NCBI GenBank assembly: GCA_964036315.1 | Contig: OZ038498.1 | Location: 11,892,339 to 11,956,338 of the forward strand | Source: Acanthosepion esculentum | Taxonomy: Eukaryota; Mollusca; Cephalopoda; Sepiida; Sepiidae | Reading direction: 5' to 3' | DNA: 64,000 bases | Part shown: positions 54,712-64,000 of the stretch, in pieces | Layout of the letters: each line of letters opens with the position of its first letter | How positions within the stretch are numbered: position 1 is the first letter of the stretch | The notes under the pieces: generated by a model | What the model was told of the DNA's origin: nothing | Database searches by the model: none | Seen by the model: the letters and a program-made list of their open reading frames with translations, nothing else | Position numbers and translations under genes: made by a program

Positions 54712-55857
54712 CTGATGTCATGCAGATTGCCGGAAGTTACTTGTATATATGGCAAAATATTCTAGATGATTAAAGGAACGCTATGGAGAACCAAGGATGA
54801 TGTACGAGGTCAAAGAATATCGAGTCATTTAATCACAAGTGAAGAGATTTTCAACAAGAAAATGAGAATAGAGGTATTTTATCATGAATCGATAACTACT
54901 CAGGTTGACCATTAATTGAGTTCGATCCTCACTAAGTGCCGTGAATTTACGCATTTTGTTTGCTTTCTGTCTTCTTTTATCCTTCTTCTTTTCATTGCCT
55001 TTTCTTTATTACCCTTTCTTTCATTTTCTTTCGTTTATTCTATTTTTTTCTTGTTTTTCCTTCTTTATTTTTCTATTTCACCCTTTCTTATTTTATTCTC
55101 ATTTTTGTCTTCTCTGGTCTTCTTTCTTCTTTCCTTTTTATCTTTCTTTCTATCTTTAATTGTTTTTTACGCGATACCATTCTTTGACAGTAACCGTTTT
55201 CCTGCTAACCCAAATAATTCCACAGCTTCATCATCCAAACAGTCGGCAGGTGTTTATGCTCGCAGAAGACCGAAACACAAGGTGCCATATTGAAATGTTG
55301 CATATAAACGAAATATTCAATCATATCTTATATTTTTGTTTCCAGAATTCTAAAAACAACCAGATATTATTCTAAAATGTCCATCTGATTTACAACTGAT
55401 CACTGGAATTATTTTGTTGTCCGGTTTTGTGAGTGATCCTTTTTAGCTTTGAACAAATCTTTCGTAACCATGTACTTTGTTGCATTTTGTGCCGTCTTTG
55501 GATCCCTGGATCCACGCTATTAATAAAAACGGTATCAACGAAAAAGGTCGTTTACTTTTGATATTCATTTTATTAACGCTTGCATCTTGGATTCTAAGAG
55601 GCAGTAGTAGGACTGACGTGACAGGAACGCATGTCGCACGTTGGCTCAGCGTCCTTTCGCGGATGGTATTAGCTGGTCGCAAACCTGGGTGTAAGAGGCA
55701 TATCGACGCTTCTCTTAAAACCATCAAGTAGAAACATTTTATGTATCTAAAAAAGATTTTTTTTTGTTTTACTGATGATTCGTTTCTTCCATCTTGAGTT
55801 ATTTTCACAGAAACGACGACGATTATGAGTAATTATTAAGTGTTGGTTCCCAATATA
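54712..55857. other. Stretch without recognised genes
   Basis: A TTTCTTT-rich patch at 54,970-55,160 gives F/L-rich frames. An 84-codon plus frame and a 121-codon minus frame overlap at 55,443-55,808, and neither has a recognisable domain. Confidence 0.4.
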
Positions 55858-56095
55858 GGCGAGTAGCCGAGTGGTTACAACATTAGCGTTCCGACAATGA
55901 GATCGAGTTTTAAATCTCAACATGGTCTATATGGCAAGTAGGTGATTTATTGATAATATTTGCATTGGGGGGACGAACCCAGCGTGCGGCACCATTGGAA
56001 AATGTCTGGAAAAACATGCCACGGGTTGACCTAAGCCTTATGAAAGTAATTAGATGCACGGAAGTGTTCCGTCATGCGTAACTCTCTAGAGTTTA
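55858..56095 (+). mobile_element. SINE-E, plus strand
   Basis: The head GAGTAGCCGAGTGGTTACAA with CGAGTTTTAAATCTCA is followed by the body blocks GCGTGCGGCACCATTGGAAA, ACATGCCACGGGTTGACC and AAGCCTTATGA, matching the minus copy at 4796-5087. Confidence 0.7.
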
Positions 56096-56545
56096 CTCGT
56101 GTGAAATCTAATATGGTCTAAAGGATAAAGTTCCGGAGAATGAAATCAGCAAACTGTGATTAATCCCCGTTTGAGGCAGTTTCCTTTTCATTCGTATGTT
56201 GCCCCCTCTTCCACCACTCCCTCACCCTTCCTCAAGCTAGGAATTATTAGTAGAACAATTGCACCCATTCGTTCGTTAATGAGGAGAAAGATCCTTGTTG
56301 CTGGAACCCTATAACCCAATAAAACATGTCGCATATTACTTGGAGATGAAACTCAATTGTCCTAAGAAGTGTGAAGAAAAAAGAATTGCTACGGACAATG
56401 GCTACCCAACGATCTAATAGTTCAAGGGGAAATACGCGTATGAAACCTAATTGTAAAATGAAATTGTAGTATTATCAGTTAAAATGTCTCATCTTCTTCA
56501 ATTACAACAAATCTTGATAAAAATCTAGGCTTTCATACACAGATG
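56096..56545. other. No feature recognised
   Basis: No gene or clear repeat. Confidence 0.4.
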
Positions 56546-56850
56546 TCCTCAAGGACACATGGCAGAGTGGATAAAGGCGTTGGTTAGATCCAGTGACAGG
56601 ACCCAAAGAGTGTGCGTTCAATACCCGGTTAAGGCAGTGGAGAACTTTCAGAGGGAAAATTAACAGGTGATAACTGATAACTGACATCCATTAAACATGG
56701 CATGTGGAACTAGAACAGTCTACCCCAGTGAGCGAAATAAAGTGTTCAGTTCGTGATTTCAACCACCTGAAGAAGGCCGGAGCGTACAACAGCCGAAACG
56801 TTGTAATAAATATGGCGAAAAAGATGAGGACAATAGTCCGAATAATGTAA
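56546..56850 (+). mobile_element. SINE-B, best-preserved full copy
   Basis: The head CACATGGCAGAGTGGATAAA with GCGTTCAATACCCGG has A- and B-box-like elements. The body has GAGCGAAATAAAGTGTTCAG, CTGAAGAAGGCCGGAGCG, CAGCCGAAACGTTGTAATAA and GAGGACAATAGTCCG, ending GTAAATAG at about 56,850. No inverted partner is attached here. Confidence 0.85.
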
Positions 56851-57424
56851 ATAGTGAATCTAGGATTGATTGGCTTGTTTGAGATTTTGGAAACATTGTT
56901 TATCGCTCCGGGTGACTTCTCTGGAATTCTAAAATGGAATCCCATTATACTACTAATAATTCAGACTTGCATCGATTTGCTCATTGAATTTGAGTACATG
57001 AGCGCTATATTCCTAGGTGTCTATCCATCAAGAAACTTTAAAACCTCTCTTGTTTCCTTAACTGTCACTGACAAAAGGAAATCTACGGTCTTCAGATTTC
57101 TGTTTTTTTTTATAACAGATCTTCAATATTTCGCAGCGAAATTATCACCTTTAACATATACCTCATGAAGGTCGGAAAGTATACTGGGCTAAAAGTAGTT
57201 ACAAAAAATGAGAATATTATTTACAAAAATCCATCAATAATTCTGCAGCTCCAAACTTAAAACTATACTGTTCGGGGATTGCATGGGAAAAAGTGTAGTG
57301 ATTAAAATAACAAAGATGAAGATATTAGTCTTGGAAATTTACGACATAATAACAAGGCTTTGCTCTAAGACTTTAAACAATTTAAAGAAGGCCAGAGAAC
57401 GCGTCAACCTGAATAATTTTGTCT
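56851..57424. other. No gene; decayed SINE-B scraps
   Basis: CTCATGAAGGTCGGAAAGTA near 57,162 and AAAGAAGGCCAGAGAACGCG near 57,384 look like old SINE-B bodies. Confidence 0.4.
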
Positions 57425-57590
57425 GAATTTCTCGGATGAGGTGTTACTTTTTACACTATTTACATTCAGATGATTATCCTCATCTTTGTTGTTGCCACAA
57501 CGTTTCGGCCGTTGTGCGCACCGGCCTTCATCAACAACATAGATGAGAACAATCCTAATGTAAACAGTGTAAACAGCCGGAATTTTGTCA
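57425..57590. mobile_element. SINE-B inverted pair
   Basis: A minus-strand body (GAAGGCCGGTGCGCACAACG, GGCCGAAACGTTGTGG) at about 57,456-57,533 joins a plus-strand tail (CAACATAGATGAGAACAATC, CTAATGTAAACAGTGTAAA). The outer parts TTTACACTATTTACATT and AATGTAAACAGTGTAAA face each other. Confidence 0.65.
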
Positions 57591-57746
57591 TCAAAACAAC
57601 CAAGATAATGATAGAAATTGCAATAAATCATGGAATATTAGAAATAATTTATTTTTGAGATTTCAGAAAATAAGCGCATAGTCGAAGATTATAAAGAGCA
57701 ATAATCAAAACTACAAATATAACGATAATCGTTCGAACAGTAAATA

Positions 57747-58250
57747 ATAATAATAATAATAATAATAATCGATTAAAGGAAGCCAACAAGTTCAAAATAG
57801 AGTTTCAAATGGGTGTAGAAATACAAGTAAAGCACAATGCACCAACTGAAGCTGCAAAAAGACAGCAACGACAAATGCAACGGACCGGATACAGAAACAA
57901 TGGCAAGATAAACCGCTTCACGGTCAATACTCTGCCCGTACCAAACAAGCTGACGTAGACAAAACCCGTACCCATCAGTGGCTACGTAGTGCAGGGTTGA
58001 AAGCTGAAACTGAAGGTTTTATCCTTGCTGCACGGGACCAATGCTTGTTAACTAGGAATTATCAAGCATACATACTAAAATATTGTGTCAGCCGATAATT
58101 TAATTGCTCGGTGGAAAATGTCATGATACCATTTCTGACCTTAGGTCTCTGGGTGGGACCCGGAAAGACCTGAGTACACACCAGAAATCAAAGGAAATAA
58201 AACAATAATAATAATAATAATAATAATGATAATATTAATAATATTTTTTC
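57747..58250 (+). pseudogene. R4/Dong-like LINE, internally deleted, between (AAT)n tracts
   Basis: After (AAT)n at 57,747-57,768, the frame 57,880-58,098 reads DKPLHGQYSARTKQADVDKT, HQWLRSAGLKAETEGFILAA and DQCLLTRNYQAYILKYC. This is the region before the zinc-binding and endonuclease domains in this LINE group. It jumps directly to the 3' UTR (GAAAATGTCATGATACCATT, GGTGGGACCCGGAAAGACC), skipping the endonuclease, and ends in (AAT)n at 58,203-58,232. Confidence 0.75.
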
Positions 58251-58352
58251 TTTTGCAAAATTGATCAGTGGTAAATGTCATGAAGCTATTTCTGATCTTA
58301 GGTACCTGGTTGGGACCCGGAAGGAAATGTGTATACAATAGAAATCCAACGA

Positions 58353-58412
<60 letters not shown>

Positions 58413-58455
58413 AAGAAGAAGAAGAAGAAGAAGAAGAAGAAGAAGAAGAGGAGGA
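58251..58455 (+). mobile_element. R4/Dong-like LINE 3' UTR, second tandem copy, with (AAT)n(GAA)n
   Basis: TAAATGTCATGAAGCTATTT and GGTTGGGACCCGGAAGGAAA repeat the 3' UTR, followed by (AAT)n at 58,355-58,410 and (GAA)n to 58,455. Confidence 0.75.
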
Positions 58456-58719
58456 GGTAGCCTGACCCATAGAAATTCTACAGTTGATTGATTGATTCTT
58501 GACATATTGACTTTTCATTTTAAGGGAGATGAATTGTAACCATTCATTAAATACCCATCCAGTCACACAGAGCACATTGTGTCAAAATCATTTTTTCAAA
58601 TAGGTTTTTATGACAACTGTTTCCTTTAATCATGCAGAAAGGGAACGGTGGGAATTCCACAGTTTTCCTAATTTTTCCTATTGAAACTGAAGGTATAGCA
58701 CGAGAAAGTTATCGTTTCT
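58456..58719. other. No feature recognised
   Basis: No gene. Confidence 0.4.
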
Positions 58720-58721
58720 TA

Positions 58722-59296
58722 TACACCCTTGTGCAAATTAATTGAAACAAACGCTTTAATTACCTTTCTTCCACCACACGGTCAGTTTCAGACCCCCTGG
58801 AGTGACAGGGTGTAATCGATTTCTGTTATTTCCTCAGATTAGGTCATTTGCAGTGGTGTGTAGTAATATGAATCTGTTTTCGGGGTGTGGGATAAAATTT
58901 GTTTGACCTTGAAAAATACTGCGTCATCCGTGATTGCATCAGATTTTTAACACGCGCAGACAGTACTGTCTCGACTGTCAATTAGTTGTCCTATGGCCAT
59001 TGTCTGCGATGGACTTTACTCCAAGGAACCCTACGAAAATTGTAACGCTGCACAAACACACTGGCAAGCCATTACCAGTGAGCAAATCAAAGTACTATAA
59101 ACTTACCTAGAAACTCTCCTAATTTAAATCCAATTGAGAGTCTGTGGTCAATCGGCAAGGAACGACTTTGTGGAATGGACATACGAAGAACTATCATGTG
59201 CACTGGATCATGTTTCAGTGGAAAAATACGAAAAAAGTAAATAATAACGGAATTATTCATCTTGTTTCAATGAATTGGCACAAGGGTGTATACAAA
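58722..59296 (+). mobile_element. Tc1-like non-autonomous element, 575 bp
   Basis: Inverted ends are ACACCCTTGTGCAAATTAAT (58,724) and TTGGCACAAGGGTGT (59,276), with TA at both edges. The interior reads LPRNSPNLNPIESLWSI and RLCGMDIR, the region holding the last catalytic Glu of a Tc1 transposase. Earlier catalytic parts are deleted. Copies are at 50,730-51,421 and 59,549-59,776. Confidence 0.75.
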
Positions 59297-59406
59297 CCGA
59301 GATTCATTGAAATTTACCTCTGGTAGCAAATCTACCCCAGATTGACTGACAGCATATGAGATTTACTGTTGGGACCAGGAGATGAGTGGGTTTTAATAGC
59401 TGTAGG

Positions 59407-59548
59407 AGGCACGGTGGAGTAATGGATAACGGCTTGGATTGAGGAATCGGGAAGCCGAGTTCGAATTCCAGTCGAATCCATTACATTCACTTACGTGCTA
59501 ACGCCCTTGGGAAAGGTGTGAATCCTCTTCTTCTCCCTCCAACTATGG
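59407..59548 (+). mobile_element. SINE-A head, truncated
   Basis: The complete head GGCACGGTGGAGTAATGGAT, with GAGTTCGAATTCCAGTCG, is followed by the body as far as CTCCCTCCAACTATGG. It then joins a Tc1 fragment abruptly. Confidence 0.85.
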
Positions 59549-59776
59549 CAAGCCTTACCAGTAAGCAAATCGAATTATTTTAGACTGGCCCGGAAACTCT
59601 CCTGATTTAAATTTAATCGAGAATCTGTGGTCAATCTACAAGGAATGACTTCGTGGAATGTACCTACGAAGTACTAACATGTGCACTGGGTCATGTTTCA
59701 TTGGAAAAATACGAAAAAAGTAAATAATAACGGAATTATTCGTTTTGTTCAATTACAAGGGTGAATGTTCCATTTC
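59549..59776 (+). mobile_element. Tc1-like right half fused to the SINE
   Basis: CAAGCCTTACCAGTAAGCAA to CAAGGGTGAATG matches the right part of the 58,722-59,296 element. GPETLL and ENLWSIYKE-like coding remains are visible. Confidence 0.7.
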
Positions 59777-59860
59777 TTTCTAGAAATACATATATACACA
59801 ACACCAACGTCCCCCAGAATGAGGACTTGCTAGAAGTTAGAAAGAATAGTGTTGCCGGCT
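59777..59860. other. No feature recognised
   Basis: Short AT-rich spacer. Confidence 0.3.
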
Positions 59861-60130
59861 ATACGTATTCTAAAAATATTACCAGCTATACGTTTTTTGA
59901 AAAAATATTACCAGCTATATGTTTTGGGGAAAATAATATTACCAGCTATACATTTTTGAAAAAAAAATATTACCAGCTATACGTTTTGGAAAAATAATAT
60001 TACCAGCTATACGTTTTTGAAAAAATATTACCAGCTATACGTTTTGGAAAAATGATATCAGCTATACATTTTTGAGGGAAAAAGATGTTACCAACTATAC
60101 GTTCTTGAAGAAAAAATATTACCAGAAATA
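59861..60130 (+). repeat. 28-31-bp minisatellite (TACCAGCTATACGTTTTTGAAAAAA-like)
   Basis: About nine units with indels in the A-run and GGAAAAATAATAT/GAAAAAATAT alternation. Confidence 0.85.
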
Positions 60131-60639
60131 CAAAATTTTTCGGCATTAAATGACCCATTGCGGTGTTGATATGCCATAAAACAAACCAAACCAAAATCTA
60201 AACTCTGATAATGTCTTACATTTGAGCCTGAATTTTTATGAACGCCAGTAGCATAATATTTCGAACAAAATTCAGTACGAAGACTATATTGTCAATAACA
60301 ATATATTTATGTAAGCATGACATGAAACACCAAAATTAGGTAACTACTACATGCTTTTGCCGTTACCCTTTATGAGCAGTACGAGTTGAGTTAGCTCGCT
60401 GTATAGAAGGCCAATGGTACTACTTCGAAGGAAATGGTGGAAAATGTAAGTACTTTTTTCATGTTCAAATTACCCTAAATTTGCGGTAACACTTTGTATA
60501 TGTAGGCCGATAGACATTAATAGACATTTAATTCATTGTTTAAAAAAACAAAGTGATATCTACTCAAAAATAAATGTTATAAAGTTTAATGTACCTAGTT
60601 TTAAGTATAGCTAAAATAACTAATGTGATTTCAGGCATT
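60131..60639. other. No gene recognised
   Basis: May include more of the adjacent mariner-like element, but no catalytic motif was found. Confidence 0.35.
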
Positions 60640-60847
60640 ACTGTAAATCAGTTGGCAAAGGTTTTCCGTGAACTGCAAACTCCTTTGTATTGCTAATGAT
60701 GGAGGACATGTGGAAACTTAAATAAAATTTCAATAAAACCTTAAAAAAATATAGATTTACTTCTTTCTAATCCTTTTTACAAATTATTTCTATCGCAAAT
60801 ACAAATAAAGTTATAAATTTTTTAACGTGCACACGAACTTTATGGAC

Positions 60848-60855
<8 letters not shown>
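60640..60855 (+). pseudogene. Mariner-like transposase C-terminal scrap and right end
   Basis: LLCIANDGGHVET-stop at about 60,680-60,722 resembles the C-terminal C-x-x-x-G-G-H motif of mariner transposases. TTATGGACACCCTATA at 60,840-60,855 has the form of a right terminal repeat with TA. Confidence 0.45.

Positions 60856-60917
<62 letters not shown>
60852..60917. repeat. (TA)n microsatellite
   Basis: About 32 units, starting at the mariner end TA. Confidence 0.95.
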
Positions 60918-60920
<3 letters not shown>

Positions 60921-61320
60921 TGAAATGTGTGGTTAATTTTAGTGCGGACCGTTTTTTGATTTTATCTAGGTCCCACTCCTCATATCACCTCAAGGTTCTA
61001 GAGTCCTTGTATATCAGATCCCGTGGGCCTTCCCTTTGTAAACAGGGGGAATGCTTACTGGTTCTGAATGTTATTGGACTCTAGATTCTTGAAATTCTTT
61101 TTTCCCCCTCTTCCATTCCATTCTATTCGTTAATTTAATTTACACGCTTTTATAAGTATTCTATTCCCAGAAAAAAAAAAAAAACTTGATAAGTCCTGGG
61201 ACGAAACCGGTTGTTTTTTTTTTTTGTTTTTTTTTAGCTTTTTTTTTTTATAAAAAATGCCTTATAAAGTTTGTCTTTTCCTAGCTATTATTAAATTCTG
61301 TACCACGAAAAACTTATTTA

Positions 61321-61323
<3 letters not shown>
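60918..61323. other. No gene recognised
   Basis: T- and A-homopolymer rich around 61,165-61,255. Confidence 0.4.

Positions 61324-61391
<68 letters not shown>
61324..61391. repeat. (AT)n(GT)n microsatellite
   Basis: Compound tract inside a spurious 182-codon frame. Confidence 0.95.
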
Positions 61392-61393
<2 letters not shown>

Positions 61394-62439
61394 TGTGACT
61401 CTTATATTGACGTTGTATCTCACTATGCTCATCACAACCATGACCAAAGTCGTTGTATATTGTATTTACTTTAACCATCTTTTTAATTTTCCTCGACAGG
61501 GGAACGATCACAAGATGAAATGTAATGATGCTAAAAGATGCGATAGAAACGAAAATGTTCTAAGAAACTCTTTAAAAAGTTATGATTTTTTATTTGTTCA
61601 TTACGATTGTATATTTAAATATTTTTTTGTCCGATTCGAGAAAAGTTTCATTGCTTCTGAATCGTTTTCAGTTCTTTTATCTGATGTTTCAACAGAGAAC
61701 AGGTTGCATGACAAACTTTCTTTAGACGGAGAGACACACCCCTGCTTACCGACATCCATCAATCATATGGGTAGTGATGCAAGAATAGCTAACGACCGTA
61801 TGTAATGCGCCACGGCACGTGCACCTGAAAGAAGCCGTCACACAACATGACGTTGTCGAAGATTTAGAGCCTTGACGTAGATTTTATCGGAACCTTATTT
61901 TGCGATAAAACTGTCTTCGGGGATTGCTATTGATCGAGCAGTGTAGAAAAGAAGTCCCGCCCCTTTCTAAGGACTGACTGGGTTCGACTAATGAAGTGTA
62001 CAAATGTGCTTTAACTTTTCGAAACTCCAAAAAACTATTATCAATTTTCATATCCGTAAGAAAAAGGATTTTCCCAAAAGCTTACATCGGCCAATCGGGA
62101 GACGCATGCTAAGGTCTGACAAAAGCTTTAGACATTTGTAACTTTGAAATTTCAGCTTCTTTCTATATAAGCTTTATTGAGAATCAAAAATATTTTCCTT
62201 TCTGTTCAACAAGCAGCAACAAAAACACGACAGAAAGATTGTCTGAATCTACTAATAATTATTTTGTACAAGGAAGTGCATACGGTAGTATACTGACAGG
62301 AAAACAGACAGACTGAGGCAACAATAGAGATTCTTTATAAAGACACAAAGAGGGAAAGGTAAATGATATGTACCTGCCTAACAAAAGTCAAATAGGAACA
62401 TAGATATGAATATAATAGATTAAAATCGATAAAGATAGC
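61392..62439. other. Unassigned, possible exon-like frame at 61,499-61,805
   Basis: After a pyrimidine tract and CTCGACAG, a plus-strand frame of about 100 codons runs to a TAA at 61,803-61,805. The residues (such as NDHKMKCNDAKRCDRNENVL) match no family recognised. Region 61,806-62,200 is less repetitive and includes CCCGCCCC. Coding status is unproven. Confidence 0.2.
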
Positions 62440-62493
62440 TAACTAGCTAGCTAGCTAGCTAGATAGATAGATAGATAGATAATAGACAGAATG

Positions 62494-62540
<47 letters not shown>

Positions 62541-62578
62541 GAGCAGAATTAGATAGATAGATAGATAATGAGCAGAAT

Positions 62579-62614
<36 letters not shown>

Positions 62615-62686
62615 AGGAAACAAACTGAGATAGATAGATAGATAGATATATCGATCGATAGATAGGTAATAAGCAGAATGAGATAA

Positions 62687-62723
<37 letters not shown>

Positions 62724-62752
62724 AGGAAACAGACTGAGATAGATAGACAGAC

Positions 62753-62807
<55 letters not shown>

Positions 62808-63002
62808 AGGAAACAGACTGAGATAGATAGATAGATAGATAGATCGATAGATAGGTAATAAGCAGAATGAGATAGATAGATAGATAGAAGGAAACAGACT
62901 GAGATAGATAGATAGATAGATAGATATATCGATCGATAGATAGGTAATAAGCAGAATGAGATAAATAGATAGATAGATAGATAGATAGAAGGAAACAGAC
63001 TG

Positions 63003-63037
<35 letters not shown>

Positions 63038-63066
63038 AGGAAACAGACTGAGATAGATAGACAGAC

Positions 63067-63097
<31 letters not shown>

Positions 63098-63195
63098 AGG
63101 AAACAGACTGAGATAGATAGATAGATAGATAGATCGATAGATAGGTAATAAGCAGAATGAGATAGATAGATAGATAGATAGAAGGAAACAGACTG

Positions 63196-63235
<40 letters not shown>

Positions 63236-63290
63236 GAATAGAATGAGGTAGATAGATAGAAGGAAACAGACTGATCTAATAGATAGATGC
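62440..63290 (+). repeat. (GATA)n array with interspersed GAAGGAAACAGACTGA and TAATAAGCAGAATGA
   Basis: TAGA/GATA tracts are punctuated by two recurring spacers, GAAGGAAACAGACTGAG (about nine times) and GGTAATAAGCAGAATGAG (about four times, plus related forms). This gives a loose higher-order repeat of roughly 60-180 bp. Confidence 0.9.
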
Positions 63291-64000
63291 TCCTGCGTGA
63301 CTCAAGTCGATCAATCGATAATTAATCATATCGTTGATACATGTTCAAAATATGATACCGATTTTTTTTCTTACTTTTAATTCTAGGAAAAATTCTTCAT
63401 TCCTGCAGTAGCGGACTCTTTTAGCATTTGCTCTCAGCGACCCTAAACAAATCAGTAGCTCGGCCGTTGTTCGAAGTTTCCTTCTCAATTCGTCGGTTGA
63501 ATTCCAATCTGCAAGAGACGATTATTGTCTTTGTCATCTCTCAGAAGTGAAAGCCTCAAATATTCAAGATGTCTTTTATCGTTAATCAACGACCTCATCA
63601 TTCATTGAGTATTGTAGAGTTCCGTATATATCCCAAAAGACTGATCCAGATATGTACGGGGTACTTCCGCCATGCTAATAACAGATTAGCAGGACAGCTC
63701 TTTATCGGGGATAGAATAATAAAGATTTGTCTCTCTGGATAGAGAGGATTTTCTTTTTTGCGCTTAACATCAATAAGAGACAATGTGTCAACTTTTAAAA
63801 TCAGCACTCAAAAAATAGATGTTTTTTTGCCGGAGCCTTTCGGAAATACATCAAATATCTCTGTTTCAAAAGAAACAGTTTTGTAGATTAAAAGTAATTA
63901 TATTTTTCAAGACATTTTGAGTAATGATAATTTTTTGAGAAATTATCATTTCCATCAACAACGTTAACAAATTCTTACAAGTAAAATACTAACGCGAATA
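63291..64000. other. No gene recognised
   Basis: Short open frames only. No repeat shared with the rest of the window was seen. Confidence 0.4.

Noticed and set aside
55443..55808. Overlapping 121-codon minus and 84-codon plus frames
   Set aside because: No recognisable domain, no splice or promoter support and mutual overlap. Kept only as a note in the spacer entry.

Overview
The window reads as repeat-dense, gene-poor, AT-rich DNA from an animal genome. A cephalopod mollusc, most likely an octopus, fits best. That assignment is inference from the repeat style: very long (AT)n, (AC)n, (AAT)n and (GATA)n tracts, several tRNA-derived SINE families, and decayed LINE, Ty3/Gypsy and Tc1/mariner copies. 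No host gene was found that can be supported. Long open frames are either transposon remnants or tandem repeats that lack stop codons.

Layout. 0-6.3 kb: end of a DD37D mariner, three C-terminal fragments of one LINE reverse transcriptase, SINEs and a second LINE. 6.7-13.2 kb: (AAT)n-flanked LINE 3' ends, (AT)n tracts, palindromic repeats and SINEs. 13.6-14.6 kb: a Tc1-like element with 198 open codons. 18.1-21.3 kb: two large tandem arrays (167 bp and 25 bp units). 22.9-24.8 kb: a LINE reverse transcriptase whose C-terminal coding region is split by a 1.5 kb array of 44-bp units derived from itself. 26.1-31.5 kb: dense palindromes in (AT)n, a mariner and SINEs. 32.3-37.3 kb: LINE fragments, SINEs and a hairpin-rich 245-bp tandem array in an LTR-like block. 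37.3-42 kb: a broken minus-strand Ty3/Gypsy element carrying an inverted SINE pair and a 17-bp satellite. 47.1-49.2 kb: two head-to-head Tx1/L1-like LINE ends. 49.3-50.5 kb: a 24-bp minisatellite open on both strands. 50.7-60.9 kb: Tc1 MITE-like copies, SINEs and LINE ends. 62.4-63.3 kb: a GATA array.

The most interesting signal is a recurring hammerhead-ribozyme architecture (CTGANGA, stem II, GAAA, short stem III, TH) in several unrelated-looking repeat families. The clearest case is a tRNA-headed SINE, called SINE-C here. Its copy at 12,361-12,419 can form all three stems but has one core substitution. Its neighbour at about 12,057-12,090 has an intact core but a weakened stem I. Decayed versions recur in the (AT)n-linked palindromes, with stem II and III changes that preserve pairing. 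Family letters (SINE-A to SINE-E, family D) are labels for this window only.
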